A stretch of 64,000 nt of DNA from Clavibacter sepedonicus (GTDB lineage: Bacteria > Actinomycetota > Actinomycetes > Actinomycetales > Microbacteriaceae): positions 1,984,001 to 2,048,000 of the forward strand of contig NC_010407.1 of the NCBI RefSeq assembly GCF_000069225.1, read 5' to 3'. Position numbers and translations under genes: made by a program. Position 1 is the stretch's first letter; each line of letters begins with the position of its first letter. Positions 19,658-29,700 of this stretch are shown piece after piece. Under the pieces are notes generated by a model. The model saw only the letters and a program-made list of their open reading frames with translations. It was not told where the DNA came from and did no database searches.

Positions 19658-21443
19658 TCCCCACGTAGAGGAGGCGCCGCTCCTCGTCGACCGCCTCGAG
19701 CGTCTGCGCGTAGCTGATGGGCACGAGCCCCTCGCTGAGCCCCATCAGGTAGACGTGCTCCCACTCGAGGCCCTTGGCGGAGTGCAGCGTCGCGAGCGTG
19801 ACCGCGGAGACGGTGGGCTCGTGCTGGCCGGCCTGGCGCTCGAGCAGCTCGTCGGTGAAGGCTCGAAAGGTGCTGCCCGCGGGCATCCGCTCGGCGAGGC
19901 CCATGATCGCGTCGAGGGACTCCCAGCGGTCGCGCACGGCGCCCTGCTGCTCGGGCGGCTGCTGGCTCCAGCCGAGGCCGCGGAGCACGTCGCTCACCGA
20001 CTTGAACAGCGGCTCGCCGGAGATGGAGACGGACGCGCCGCGGAGCGCGAGGAGCGCCTGCTTGATCTCGGGGCGGTCGAAGAAGCGCTGGGATCCGCGC
20101 ACCTGGTAGCTCACGCCCGCGTCACCGAGCGCCTGCTCGAGCACCGCCGACTGGCCGTTCATGCGGTAGAGCACGGCGATGTCCTCCGGCGCGATGCCCG
20201 AGGAGATCTGCTGGGCGATGGCGCCGGCGATGGCCCGGGCCTCGGCGCCGTCCGACGGGAACGCGCTCACCTGCGGCGCGCGGAAGCCCTCGCCGCGGCC
20301 GGGCACCGCGGCGGATCCGCGGCCCTTGGTGGCGCGGGCGGAAGACGCGCCCGTGCCGTCGCCGTCGGGATCCGCGTCCGCCGAGACGAGCGTGAGCGCG
20401 CCGGGCCGCCCGCGCATCAGCCGGTTCGCCGCCTCCGTGATGCCCGAGGTCGACCGGTAGTTCCGCTCCAGCCGCACGACGGTGGCCTCGGGGAAGCGCG
20501 ACGCGAAGTCGAGGAGGTACGCGCTCTTGGCGCCCGCGAACGAGTAGATGGTCTGGCTCGCGTCGCCGACCACGCAGAGGTCGCGGCGGTCGCCCATCCA
20601 GAGGTCGAGGATCGTCTGCTGCAGCGGCGAGACGTCCTGGTACTCGTCGACCACGAAGAAGCGGTACTGCTCGCGCACCTGCTGTGCGACCCAGGGCTCC
20701 GCCTCGATCATGCCCGCGGTGGCGAGCAGCACGTCCTCGAAGTCGAGCTGGCGGCGCTGGTCCTTGATGTCCTCGTAGGCCTGGAGCAGCGCCACGGCCT
20801 GGTCGGCGTCGAGCTGCGGGGGCAGCGTCCGGCTCGTGCGCGCGGCGAGGCCGTACTCCTCGACGGAGATCATCGAGACCTTGCGCCACTCGACCTCGGC
20901 GGCCATGTCGCGGAGGGCGGCGGTGTCGAGGCGGAGGCGGAGGGACTCGGCGGCGTGCCCGAGCATGCGCCCCTTGCTCTCGATGAGACGAGGCATGGTG
21001 CCGCCGACCACCTGCGGCCAGAAGAAGTTGAGCTGCTTGAGGGCCGCGGCGTGGAAGGTGCGGGCCGCGACGGGACCGGCGCCGAGCTCGCGCAGGCGCC
21101 CCCGCAGCTCGGCCGCGGCGCGCGACGTGAAGGTCAGCGCCATCACGCGGTTGGGCGGGTAGACGCCCGCCTGGATCCCGTAGGCGATGCGGTGCGTGAT
21201 GGCCCGCGTCTTGCCGGTGCCGGCGCCCGCGAGGACGACGACGGGGCCGAGGAGCGCCTGCGCGGCGAGGCGCTGCTGGTCGTCGAGGGCCTCGAGCAGG
21301 GACTCCGCGGACGGCGCCTCGACCTCGACCTCGTCCGCGGTCGCGGTAGCGGGGCCGAGGGAGACGGGAGCCGGCAGGGCGCCGGGCGCAGCGGACCCGT
21401 AGGGGTCGCGCCCGGGCGTGCCGGGGACGAGCTGGTCGGTCAC
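19521..21443 (-). CDS. uvrD2: UvrD2-type SF1A DNA helicase
   Basis: 640 residues. Superfamily 1 3'-5' helicase motifs in order: GAGTGKTRAITHR (Walker A), FVVDEYQDVSPLQQ (Walker B), VVGDASQTIYSFAGA (III), RNYRSTSGI (IV), ATLHSAKGLEWEHVYLMG (V) and YVGITRARSGLRLSWS (VI). The protein ends about 35 residues after motif VI, so no HRDC or zinc module is apparent, unlike the mycobacterial UvrD2. Start GTG 21443 lies 10 bp past the nudC stop, so the two are probably cotranscribed. Works in DNA repair. Confidence 0.9.
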   Translation of the reverse strand: MTDQLVPGTPGRDPYGSAAPGALPAPVSLGPATATADEVEVEAPSAESLLEALDDQQRLAAQALLGPVVVLAGAGTGKTRAITHRIAYGIQAGVYPPNRVMALTFTSRAAAELRGRLRELGAGPVAARTFHAAALKQLNFFWPQVVGGTMPRLIESKGRMLGHAAESLRLRLDTAALRDMAAEVEWRKVSMISVEEYGLAARTSRTLPPQLDADQAVALLQAYEDIKDQRRQLDFEDVLLATAGMIEAEPWVAQQVREQYRFFVVDEYQDVSPLQQTILDLWMGDRRDLCVVGDASQTIYSFAGAKSAYLLDFASRFPEATVVRLERNYRSTSGITEAANRLMRGRPGALTLVSADADPDGDGTGASSARATKGRGSAAVPGRGEGFRAPQVSAFPSDGAEARAIAGAIAQQISSGIAPEDIAVLYRMNGQSAVLEQALGDAGVSYQVRGSQRFFDRPEIKQALLALRGASVSISGEPLFKSVSDVLRGLGWSQQPPEQQGAVRDRWESLDAIMGLAERMPAGSTFRAFTDELLERQAGQHEPTVSAVTLATLHSAKGLEWEHVYLMGLSEGLVPISYAQTLEAVDEERRLLYVGITRARSGLRLSWSRSGPHRSGQREPSRFLAELDTRIAGGGAKRGA

Positions 21444-21453
21444 GATCGGCGGA

Positions 21454-22476
21454 TCACCACTCCCGCTCGCCGTCCTCGAGGGGCCCGCCGTACCACTCCT
21501 CGATGATGGCGCGCGCGATGGACGACGGGCCCGGCAGCGCGATCTCGCCGAGCGACGCGCGGAGCTCCTCGCGGCTGAACCAGCGCAGGTCGATGATCTC
21601 GACGCCGTCGGGCGTCGCGGGCCCGCTGGTGGCAGAGACGCGCGCGAGGAAGCCGACCATCACGGACGCGGGGAACGGCCACGGCTGGCTGCCCAGGTAG
21701 TGGGGATCCTCGACGGTGACGCCGGACTCCTCGAGCACCTCGCGCTTCACCGCCGCCTCGAACGACTCCCCCGGCTCGACGAAACCCGCGAGCAGCGAGT
21801 AGCGGTCGCCGCCCCACATGGCGTTGGCGCCGAGGAGCAGGCGGTCGTCCGCATCGACGACGCCCATGATCACCGCGGCGTCGGTCCGCGGGAAGACCTG
21901 CGAGCCGTCGGAGGGCGCGCGCCGCACCCAGCCGCCCTGCTCGACGACGGTCGGCTCGCCCGTCTTCGGCGAGAAGGGGTGGGAGGCGTGCCAGTTCGCC
22001 GTGGCGAGCGCGCCCGTGAACAGGGCGGCATCGCGGTCGTCGAGCTGCGTCGCGGTCGTGCGCAGCTCCAGCCAGCGCTCCTCGGCGGGCGCGAGCTCAG
22101 CCGCCGCGGCGTCCGTGAGGACCGCGGCGACGACGGGCGTGCCGACCGGCTCGCCCTCGTGCGCGATGGTGCTGCGGCCGAGGTAGATGCGCACGGTCGC
22201 GGCGGTGACGCGGTCCACCGGCAGCAGGTCGAGCGCGGCGCGGCCGTCGGCGACGGAGCCCAGCGCGCGGTGTCCGTGCAGGGCGAGGACGCGGGTGGCG
22301 GGATCCGCCCACAGCTCGTCGAAGAGAGCGGGCGAGTCGCGGTGCAGGCCGTCGCGGTCGACGCCCTCGCGGGACAGGGGCAGGCGGGAGAGGAAGCTGT
22401 CGAGCACGGGTGACCAATCGACTTCGGGGGCGGACGGGCCGAAGGGCAGAGACGGCGGTGCCGATGGTCCGCCCAC
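21454..22476 (-). CDS. nudC: NAD(+) diphosphatase NudC
   Basis: 340 residues. Hydrolyses NAD(H) to NMN(H) and AMP and, in other bacteria, removes NAD caps from RNA. The Nudix box is GFVEPGESFEAAVKREVLEE and the NudC-specific SQPWPFPASVMVGF follows it. The zinc ribbon of classical NudC is absent: where paired cysteines are expected the sequence reads HPFSPKTGEPTVVEQGGW. Start GTG 22476 is assigned by frame length. It lies between uvrD2 and the divergent pseudokinase gene. Confidence 0.92.
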   Translation of the reverse strand: MGGPSAPPSLPFGPSAPEVDWSPVLDSFLSRLPLSREGVDRDGLHRDSPALFDELWADPATRVLALHGHRALGSVADGRAALDLLPVDRVTAATVRIYLGRSTIAHEGEPVGTPVVAAVLTDAAAAELAPAEERWLELRTTATQLDDRDAALFTGALATANWHASHPFSPKTGEPTVVEQGGWVRRAPSDGSQVFPRTDAAVIMGVVDADDRLLLGANAMWGGDRYSLLAGFVEPGESFEAAVKREVLEESGVTVEDPHYLGSQPWPFPASVMVGFLARVSATSGPATPDGVEIIDLRWFSREELRASLGEIALPGPSSIARAIIEEWYGGPLEDGEREW

Positions 22477-22534
22477 GGTGCGCGTGTGGGGCCGGAAGCG
22501 CGTGGCGCGGTGAGACGGAGGGCTCCCAGCGACC

Positions 22535-22540
22535 TAACCT
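22535..22540 (+). promoter_or_regulatory. Leaderless -10 box of the pseudokinase gene
   Basis: TAACCT, 7 nt before ATG 22548, in the 71-bp gap shared with nudC. No ribosome site. Confidence 0.5.
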
Positions 22541-22547
22541 GTAAGGC

Positions 22548-23624
22548 ATGGCCAGATCCCACCTCACTCTAGCCGCGTTGGCGACCTCGGCCGTCTCCGG
22601 GCTCGACGTGGTCCGCAGCACCCCCTTCACGGCCGGCGGCGCGGGCGACTTCGACTCCGCGCTCCTCACCACGAAGGACGGCCGCGAGCTCCTCGTGCGC
22701 GTCCCGACCACGCAGGCCGCCGAGTCCGAGCAGTCCGCCGACCTCGTGGCGCTCCGGGCGCTGAGCACCGGGATCCGCTCGCGGCTGCCGTTCCAGGTGC
22801 CGGAGTTCCTGGGGCAGGCGGCCATCAAGCCGACCCGCGGCTTCGTCTACGGGCACGTGCCCGGCCGCGTGATCTCGCTCGACGAGATCCCCGCCGGCGA
22901 CGGCCTCGCGCGCTCCATCGGCGCCGCCGTCTCCGCCGTGCACAGCCTGCCGACCGGCTTCGTCGCCGACGCGGGGCTGCCCGTGCTCTCGGCCGCGGAG
23001 ATCCACAGCCAGACCGCGGCGCTCATCGACCGGGCCGCGGCCACCGCGCTCGTGCCGAGCCTGCTGCTCAGCCGCTGGGAGGAGGCGCTCGACGACCAGT
23101 CGCTCTGGCAGTTCCAGCCCGCGGTCGTCAACGGCGCCGTGCAGGCCTCCTCGTTCCTCGTCGACGGCGACGACGTGACCGGCATGATCGGCTGGTCGGA
23201 GCTCCGCGTGGCCGACCCCGCGCACGACCTGCACTGGGTGCTGGGCGCGCGCGCCGAGCACGTGGCCGAGAGCGTCTTCCGCGCCTACAACCAGGCGCAC
23301 CATGTGACGGTGGACCGCCAGCTCAAGCAGCGCGCGCTCCTCTACGCGGAGCTCGAGATCGCCCGCTGGCTGCTGCACGGGACGGACACGCGCAACCAGG
23401 GCATCATCGACGACGCCGTCAACATGCTCAGCGCACTCGTCGACACGGTGCGCGCCGACGAGGGCCAGCGCATCGCACACGAGACGCTGCCCGTGATGGA
23501 CGTCGACCAGGTCGAGGAGATGCTCGACTCCCGGCCTCAGCCCACCGTCTCCCCCGACGGCGCGCGCGACGCGTCGGGCGTGCGCGCGCCCGACCAGAGC
23601 GCCACGAGGTCCTCCTCGGAGTAG
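22548..23624 (+). CDS. Aminoglycoside-phosphotransferase-fold protein, probable pseudokinase
   Basis: 358 residues. The layout matches the APH/ChoK kinase family: an N-lobe (LLTTKDGRELLVRVPTT with an Arg in place of the usual Lys), then a C-lobe with NGAVQASSFLVDGDDVTGMIGWSELRVADPAHDL. In active members the catalytic loop is HGDxxxxN and the metal site is (I/L)DW. Here they read NGAVQAS and IGW, so both key acidic residues are lost. A catalytically dead, perhaps scaffolding, protein is inferred. The last 88 bp overlap adnB tail-to-tail. Such a gene between nudC and adnB is common in actinobacteria. Confidence 0.75.
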   Translation: MARSHLTLAALATSAVSGLDVVRSTPFTAGGAGDFDSALLTTKDGRELLVRVPTTQAAESEQSADLVALRALSTGIRSRLPFQVPEFLGQAAIKPTRGFVYGHVPGRVISLDEIPAGDGLARSIGAAVSAVHSLPTGFVADAGLPVLSAAEIHSQTAALIDRAAATALVPSLLLSRWEEALDDQSLWQFQPAVVNGAVQASSFLVDGDDVTGMIGWSELRVADPAHDLHWVLGARAEHVAESVFRAYNQAHHVTVDRQLKQRALLYAELEIARWLLHGTDTRNQGIIDDAVNMLSALVDTVRADEGQRIAHETLPVMDVDQVEEMLDSRPQPTVSPDGARDASGVRAPDQSATRSSSE

Positions 23625-26600
23625 AGCCGCTCCGGCTTCAGCGACCGGTCGTCCGCCACGAAGTAGAACTCCGCGTCGATGAGGTCGGGGTCGATGCCCC
23701 GCCACTTCGCGAACGCGAGGCGGTAGAGCGCGAGCTGGAGCTGCTTGAGCTCGAGGTCGGCCGCGTCCTTCGGGGTGCGCCCCGTCTTCCAGTCGACGAC
23801 GCGGTAGCGGCCGTCGATGAGGAACACGGCGTCGATCTTGCAGATGACGACCTGGCCGGCGAGCTCCATGTGGATCTCTACCTCTACCTCCTCGGGCTTC
23901 CGGCTGGCCCACTCGCTGGCCTCGAAGATGGCGCGCAGCCGGTCGAGGTCCTCCTGCTCCACGGGCGGCTCGGTCGGATCCGCGTCGAGCTCGACCCCGG
24001 ACGCGTCGATGACGTCGGACGTGCCCGCGGGCCCGTAGCGCGCCTCGACCCAGCCGTGGAAGAGCGTGCCGAGCCGGGTCTGCCGGTAGGGCCGCTCGGG
24101 CATGGGGCGACGCAGGCGCGCGGCGACGCCCGCCGGGTCGCTCACGAAGTCCTTGAAGCGCGACGCGGGGATGCGCGTGGGCAGGTCGACGAGCTCCGCG
24201 TCGCGGGCGCGGGCGTCGCGCTCGGCGAGGAGCAGGTCGATGTCGCGGGTCCAGACGGTCTCCGCGTCCGGATCCGCGCCGGCCACGGCCCCGGCTGCCG
24301 CGCGCACGCGGGCCTCGCGCGGCCCGAGCGGGGGCAGCGGCCAGGCGACGCGCGCGGATCCGGGCTCGAGCGGGTTCTCCTCGAGCTCGGGCGCCTCGGG
24401 CAGGGCGTCGGGCGCGATGAGGCCCACCTGCTGGATCTCGCGGAGGAACGCCCCCGGCCCGCGCGGCTTCTGCTGCGTCGACCAGAAGGAGCCGCTGAGG
24501 AGCAGATCCGACCGGGTGCGCGTGATCGCGACGTACGCGAGGCGCCGCTGCTCGGCCGCGTTCCGCTCCTCGAGCTCCTCGCCGAACGCCTCCATCGCCT
24601 CGGCGAACTCCTTCTGCGTCTCCACGCCGCGCCAGGCGAGCGACGGCAGCTCGGCGGAGTCGCCGCGGAACTCGAAGGGCAGCGCGCCGAACGCGACCCA
24701 GCCCTTCTTCTCCCGCAGCGTGCCGGGCAGCTCGCCCTCGACCATGCGGGGCACCGCGACGACGTCCCACTCGAGGCCCTTGGAGCCGTGGATGGTGAGG
24801 ATCTGCACGGTGCCGGGCTCCGGCTCCTCGGTGCGCGGCGCGAGGTTGTCGCGCCGCTCGGCCTCCGCGAGCCAGGCGAGGAACGGGCCGAGCGTGCCGG
24901 CGGAGTCGCCCTGGAGGTAGCCGGCCACCTGCTCGGTGAAGGCCTCGAGGCTCGCGCGGCCGAGCGGATCCGTCTCGTTGGCGGCCACCTCGATGTCGAG
25001 CAGCAGCTCCTGCTGGACGACCGTGACGAGGTCCACCAGGTCGAGCCCGACGCGGGACCGCAGCACCTGCAGCTGGCGGCCGGCGGCGCGGAGGCGCGCG
25101 AGGCCCTCGTCGCTGAAGCCGGCGAGCGCCGTGTGGCCGTCGCGGGCGCCGACGACGAAGTCGAGCGCGTCGACGACGGATCCGACCTCGTCGGGCACCA
25201 CGGAGGCCCGCAGGCCGTCGCGCACCTCCTCGGCGAGCGGCTTCTGCGCGTGGTCGCGGGACATGAGCCAGGAGGCGACGCGGGACAGCGCGTGCACGTC
25301 CTTCGTGCCGATGCGCCAGCGCGCGCCGGTGAGGAGGCGCACGAGCTCGCTGCCCGCGGTGGGGTCGTGCAGCACGCGGAGCACGCACACCAGGTCGACC
25401 ACGGCGGGCTGGTCGAGGAGCCCCCCGAGCCCGAGCACGCGGAACGGGACGCCCCGGTCGGCGAGCGCCGTCGTGAACGGCTCGATGGTCTTCAGCGAGC
25501 GGCACAGCATGGCGGCCGAGCGGGGACGGCCGTCGGATCCGGTCTGCCGCAGCAGGTCGGCGAACCACGCGGCGACGCTCGCGGCCTCGTCGGCGATGGT
25601 CTCCTCGTAGGCGACGTCGAGGTGCCCGTCGCCCGCGTCGGGGCGCGGTTCGAGGCGCGCGACGGGGATCCGCGATGCGGCCGTGAGCGGCTCGACGATG
25701 CGGTTCGCGGCGCCGAGCACGGACGCCGGGTTCCGCCAGCTGGTCGAGAGCGCGTACACCGGCACGTCGGCGGCGGATGCACCGGCAGGCGCGAAGTCGG
25801 CGCCGAAGCGCGCGAGGTTCGCCGCGCTCGCGCCGCGCCAGCCGTAGATGGACTGGTGCGGATCCCCCACCGCCATGACGGGCGTGCCGCCGAACAGCGT
25901 CGAGAGGAGCCGGGTCTGCACGACCGAGGTGTCCTGGTACTCATCGAGCAGCACGACGCGGAAGCGCTTCCGGTGCTCGGCGACGACCTGCGGCACGCGC
26001 TCGCAGATCGCGAGCGCGAACGCGACCTGGTCGCTGTACTCCACGAGCCCGCGCCGGGTCTTCTCCTCCTGGAACCGCACGGCGAGGTCGACGAGCGGCG
26101 GCAGCGCGCCCACGGAGGCGACCGCGTCGGCGGCCGGGGCCTTCCTGATGCGGGCGGATCCGAACGGGAGCTCCGCGAGCCCCGTGAACGACCCGGCGAG
26201 GCGCACGACCTCGGCCGGATCCGCGACGTTCTCGCTCATCGCGCGGCTGAGGGAGATGACGGCCTGCGTGATGGGATCCACGCCGCGCCCGAGCTCGAGC
26301 AGCCGCGGGTCGGTGCTGTCGACGACGAGGCGACGCGCCAACTGCCACGCGGACGCCTCCGTGAGGACGACCGACTCCGCCTCGCGGCCGATGAGGGTCG
26401 CGCTGTCGCGGAAGATGCCGTTGGCGAACGCGTTGTAGGTCTGGACGGTGGGCGTGGCGAAGGCATCCGCGGGCACGGCCGCGAGTCCCGCCTGCTGGAG
26501 CTGCTCGATGCGCGCGCGGATCCGCACCCCGAGCTCCCCCGCGGCCTTGCGCGTGAAGGTGAGGCCGAGGATCTCCTCGACCCCGACGTGCCCGTTGGCC

Positions 26601-26797
26601 AGCAGCCAGACGACGCGGCTCGCCATCGTCTCGGTCTTGCCGCTGCCCGCGCCCGCGACGACGAGGCCGGGCTCCAGCGGCGACTCGATGACGCGCCGCT
26701 GCTGCTCGGTGGGGCTCGGCAGGCCGAGCGTCTCCGCGATGCGCTGCGCGCTGATCATGTTGCCGTGAGCCCCACCGGTCGTGCCGACGCCGCTCAC
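23537..26797 (-). CDS. adnB: AdnB-like helicase-nuclease (UvrD motor plus RecB nuclease)
   Basis: About 1,086 residues from GTG 26797, overlapping the adnA stop (GTGA); ATG 26758 is an alternative. Motor motifs are intact: GAGSGKTETMASR, VVLLDEYQDTSVVQTR, AVGDPHQSIYGWRGA, STSWRNPASVL, TIHGSKGLEWDVVAVP and VAITRTRSDLLLSGS. A C-terminal RecB-type nuclease domain has CKIDAVF, VVDWKTGRTPKD and QLQLALYRLAF. With AdnA it forms the actinobacterial double-strand-break resection machine that replaces RecBCD/AddAB. This subunit has the working motor. Confidence 0.9.
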   Translation of the reverse strand: MSGVGTTGGAHGNMISAQRIAETLGLPSPTEQQRRVIESPLEPGLVVAGAGSGKTETMASRVVWLLANGHVGVEEILGLTFTRKAAGELGVRIRARIEQLQQAGLAAVPADAFATPTVQTYNAFANGIFRDSATLIGREAESVVLTEASAWQLARRLVVDSTDPRLLELGRGVDPITQAVISLSRAMSENVADPAEVVRLAGSFTGLAELPFGSARIRKAPAADAVASVGALPPLVDLAVRFQEEKTRRGLVEYSDQVAFALAICERVPQVVAEHRKRFRVVLLDEYQDTSVVQTRLLSTLFGGTPVMAVGDPHQSIYGWRGASAANLARFGADFAPAGASAADVPVYALSTSWRNPASVLGAANRIVEPLTAASRIPVARLEPRPDAGDGHLDVAYEETIADEAASVAAWFADLLRQTGSDGRPRSAAMLCRSLKTIEPFTTALADRGVPFRVLGLGGLLDQPAVVDLVCVLRVLHDPTAGSELVRLLTGARWRIGTKDVHALSRVASWLMSRDHAQKPLAEEVRDGLRASVVPDEVGSVVDALDFVVGARDGHTALAGFSDEGLARLRAAGRQLQVLRSRVGLDLVDLVTVVQQELLLDIEVAANETDPLGRASLEAFTEQVAGYLQGDSAGTLGPFLAWLAEAERRDNLAPRTEEPEPGTVQILTIHGSKGLEWDVVAVPRMVEGELPGTLREKKGWVAFGALPFEFRGDSAELPSLAWRGVETQKEFAEAMEAFGEELEERNAAEQRRLAYVAITRTRSDLLLSGSFWSTQQKPRGPGAFLREIQQVGLIAPDALPEAPELEENPLEPGSARVAWPLPPLGPREARVRAAAGAVAGADPDAETVWTRDIDLLLAERDARARDAELVDLPTRIPASRFKDFVSDPAGVAARLRRPMPERPYRQTRLGTLFHGWVEARYGPAGTSDVIDASGVELDADPTEPPVEQEDLDRLRAIFEASEWASRKPEEVEVEIHMELAGQVVICKIDAVFLIDGRYRVVDWKTGRTPKDAADLELKQLQLALYRLAFAKWRGIDPDLIDAEFYFVADDRSLKPERLYSEEDLVALWSGARTPDASRAPSGETVG

Positions 26798-29700
26798 GCG
26801 GACACCGCCCGGACGAGGTGGATGCGGTACCGCCGGGCCGATCCCGGATCGCGCTCCCCCAGGTCCGGCGTGCCGTCGAAGGTCGCGCCCGCCATGCCCT
26901 CCGCGGCCTCGGCGATGCGCGCGCGGAACCCGTCGAGCTCCTCGCGCGTGAGCGGCTCCTGCGGCAGCTCGCGGTACGGCAGGCCGCGCGTGCCGCCCGA
27001 GACGTACAGCAGCTTCGCGCCGCCCGACGGCGCCTCGGCGGGCACCTGCTCCAGGGAGCCCTCGGTGAAGGCGAGCTGGTAGGAGCCGAGCTGCGCGTGC
27101 GCCGGGATCTCGGCGCGGGTCGGGTAGTGGCGTCCGGTCTTGAGGTCGACGATGACCACCGCACCCTCCTTCGTCAGCTCGATGCGGTCGATCTTCCCGC
27201 GCAGCCGCGCCACGCCCACCTCGAGCTCGAAGCCGCCCTCGGCCGCGAGCATGCGCCCGCCGTCGGCGGCGAAGTCGCGGAGGTAGCCGCTGACGCCCGC
27301 GATCAGCTCGCCCGCCTGCCGCCGCTCGCGCTCGCCCACCCACGGCGACTCGAACGGCAGCTCGCCCCAGCGCGCGTCGAGGCGGGCCTCGAGGGCGGGC
27401 GGACGGAGGTCGGCGTCGGGATCGAGGCTCGCCTCCTCCATGACGGCGTGCACGATGGTGCCGATGCCCATGGCGGTGCTCGTGGATCCGCCGGACGCCT
27501 GGTCGATGAACCAGTTGAGCGGCGACCGCTCGAAGGCCTCGAGCCGCGACGGCGAGACGGGCACGCGGGCCTCGGGGTCGGTCAGGTCGACGACGGGCTC
27601 GGTGGTGGAGGGCTCGCGCAGGCCGTACCACTCGGCCGGATCCGCGCCCGTCACGCCCTCCGCCGCGAGCCGGGCCAGGGCGGACGCGGCGGCGAGACCG
27701 CGCTCGCGGGTCGCGTCGGCCGGCCGCCGTGCCGTCCGGTCGCCGGACACGACGCGCCCGTCGTCGAGGAGCACGGCGTCGCGGTGCACGACCGCCAGCT
27801 CGCGCCGGAGCGCGCCGACGAGCCCGCGGAGCGAGAGCGGGTGGTCCGGCCGGATCCGCAGCGCGGCCGGCGCGTCCTTCGCCACGCGGCCCGCCTCGGC
27901 CCCGGCCTCCGCCTCCGCTTGGCCGGGCGCGGGCGGCACGAGGCGCAGGAACGGCGACGGCGCCTCCTCGTCGTTGGCGGTGGCGCTGAGGACCACGACG
28001 CGGGACGCGCGGGAGACGGCGAGCGCGAGCATCCGCAGCTCGTCGCCGAGGACCTCGGCGCGCTCGTCGACGTCGGCCCCGTCGAGGCCGCGCGCGACGG
28101 CGGAGAGGCGCGGGGGGTGGAGCAGGGATCCGCGCAGCCGCAGGTTCGGCCACACGCACTCCTGGAGCGCGGCGACCGCGACTACCTCGTACCCGGCGCC
28201 GACCACCGCGGACGGCGTGGCGACGAGGACGGTGTCGGCGAGCGGCTGGGGCGACAGCGTGTCCTCGGGCACCTCGGCGCCGAGCAGCTCCTCGACGAAG
28301 TCGGACGCGGGACGGCCCGGGTTCCGCTCGACGAAGCGCCGCGCGGCCGTGAAGAGCGCGACGACGCCGTCGAGGTCGCGGTTCGCCTGGTCGGCGACGA
28401 TCCCCGTCTGCAGCGCCTGCTCGAACCACGGCGTCGCCAGCCCCGAGCCCTCCCACAGGTGCCAGAGCAGCTCCTCGATCGTGCCGTCGGCGGCTGCCAG
28501 CTCGCGGGCCCCCTGCAGCGTGCGGGCGAGCCGTGCGAGGCGACGCGCGGGCGCGAGGTCGAGCGTCTCGAGCCGGCCGGGCGCGGCGAGGGCCTCGACG
28601 AGGAGCTCGTCGCTCGACCGGTGGCCGTCGCCCGCGAGCTCCTCCTGGCGCATCGCGAGCCGGAGCCTGCGGAGCTGGACCCCGTCGAGGCCGCCGAGCG
28701 GACCCGTGGCGAGCTCCGCCGCGATGTCCGGCGTGAGCGGCACGCGACCGAGCACGACGTCGACCGCGCGGATGAGCGCGAGCGCGGCGAGGTCGTCGCG
28801 GAGCGCGCGCCCGGCGACGGCCGTGCGCGTGGGCACCTCGGCGGTCGCGAGGCTGCGGGCGACCTGGGGCACGAGGGATCCGGACCGCACGAGCACGACC
28901 ATGCGCGCCCACGGCACCCCGCCCAGCAGGTGCTCCTCGCGGAGACGCCGCGCGAGGCGGGCGAGCTCGAGGGCGCGCGTCGGCGCCTCGATGACCTGGA
29001 TCGGGTCGGCGTCGTCGACGAGGCCGGGCGCGGATCCCGCCTGCCGCTGCCGACCCGCGCCCGCCGCGCCGATGCGCGCGGTGACGGCCGAGGTGAGTGC
29101 CCGGAGCGCGGGCGGCTGGCGGTGCACCCGGTCGAGCACGAGCGTGCGGAGGCCGGGCAGTCCGAGCACGGTGGAGAGGCGGCCGAGCGCGGACGCCTCC
29201 GCCCCGCGGAAGGTGGCCGCCGCCACGTCCGGGTCGCCGAACGCGATGACGTCCGCGCCGCGCGCCGCGAGCGCCCGGAGGAGGGAGAGGGTCGCGACGG
29301 TCGCCTCGTGCAGGTCGTCGGCGACGACCAGCCGGATCCCCGTAAGCGCCTCCCCGCGCGACACGAGCAGCACGGCCTCGGCGAGCAGCTCCGCGCTGTC
29401 GAGGTGGTCACCGCGGAAGGAGTCGACGACGTCCTCGTACTCGCGGGCGAACTCCGCCGCGGCGATCCACTCGGGCACGTCGTGCGCGCGGCCGAGCTCG
29501 GCGAGGGCATCCGGCCGCACGCCCTCCTCTGTGGCGCGCATGAGCAGCTCGCGGAGCTCCGTGCGGAAGGCGCGGAGCCGCCGCACCTCGACGCCGAGCG
29601 GATCCGGCCACGCGGGCCCCGTGCCCAGCTCCTCGTGCCCAGCGAGGAGGTCGGCGATGATCTGGTCCTGCTCGGCGCCCGTGAGCAGCCGCGGCGGCTC

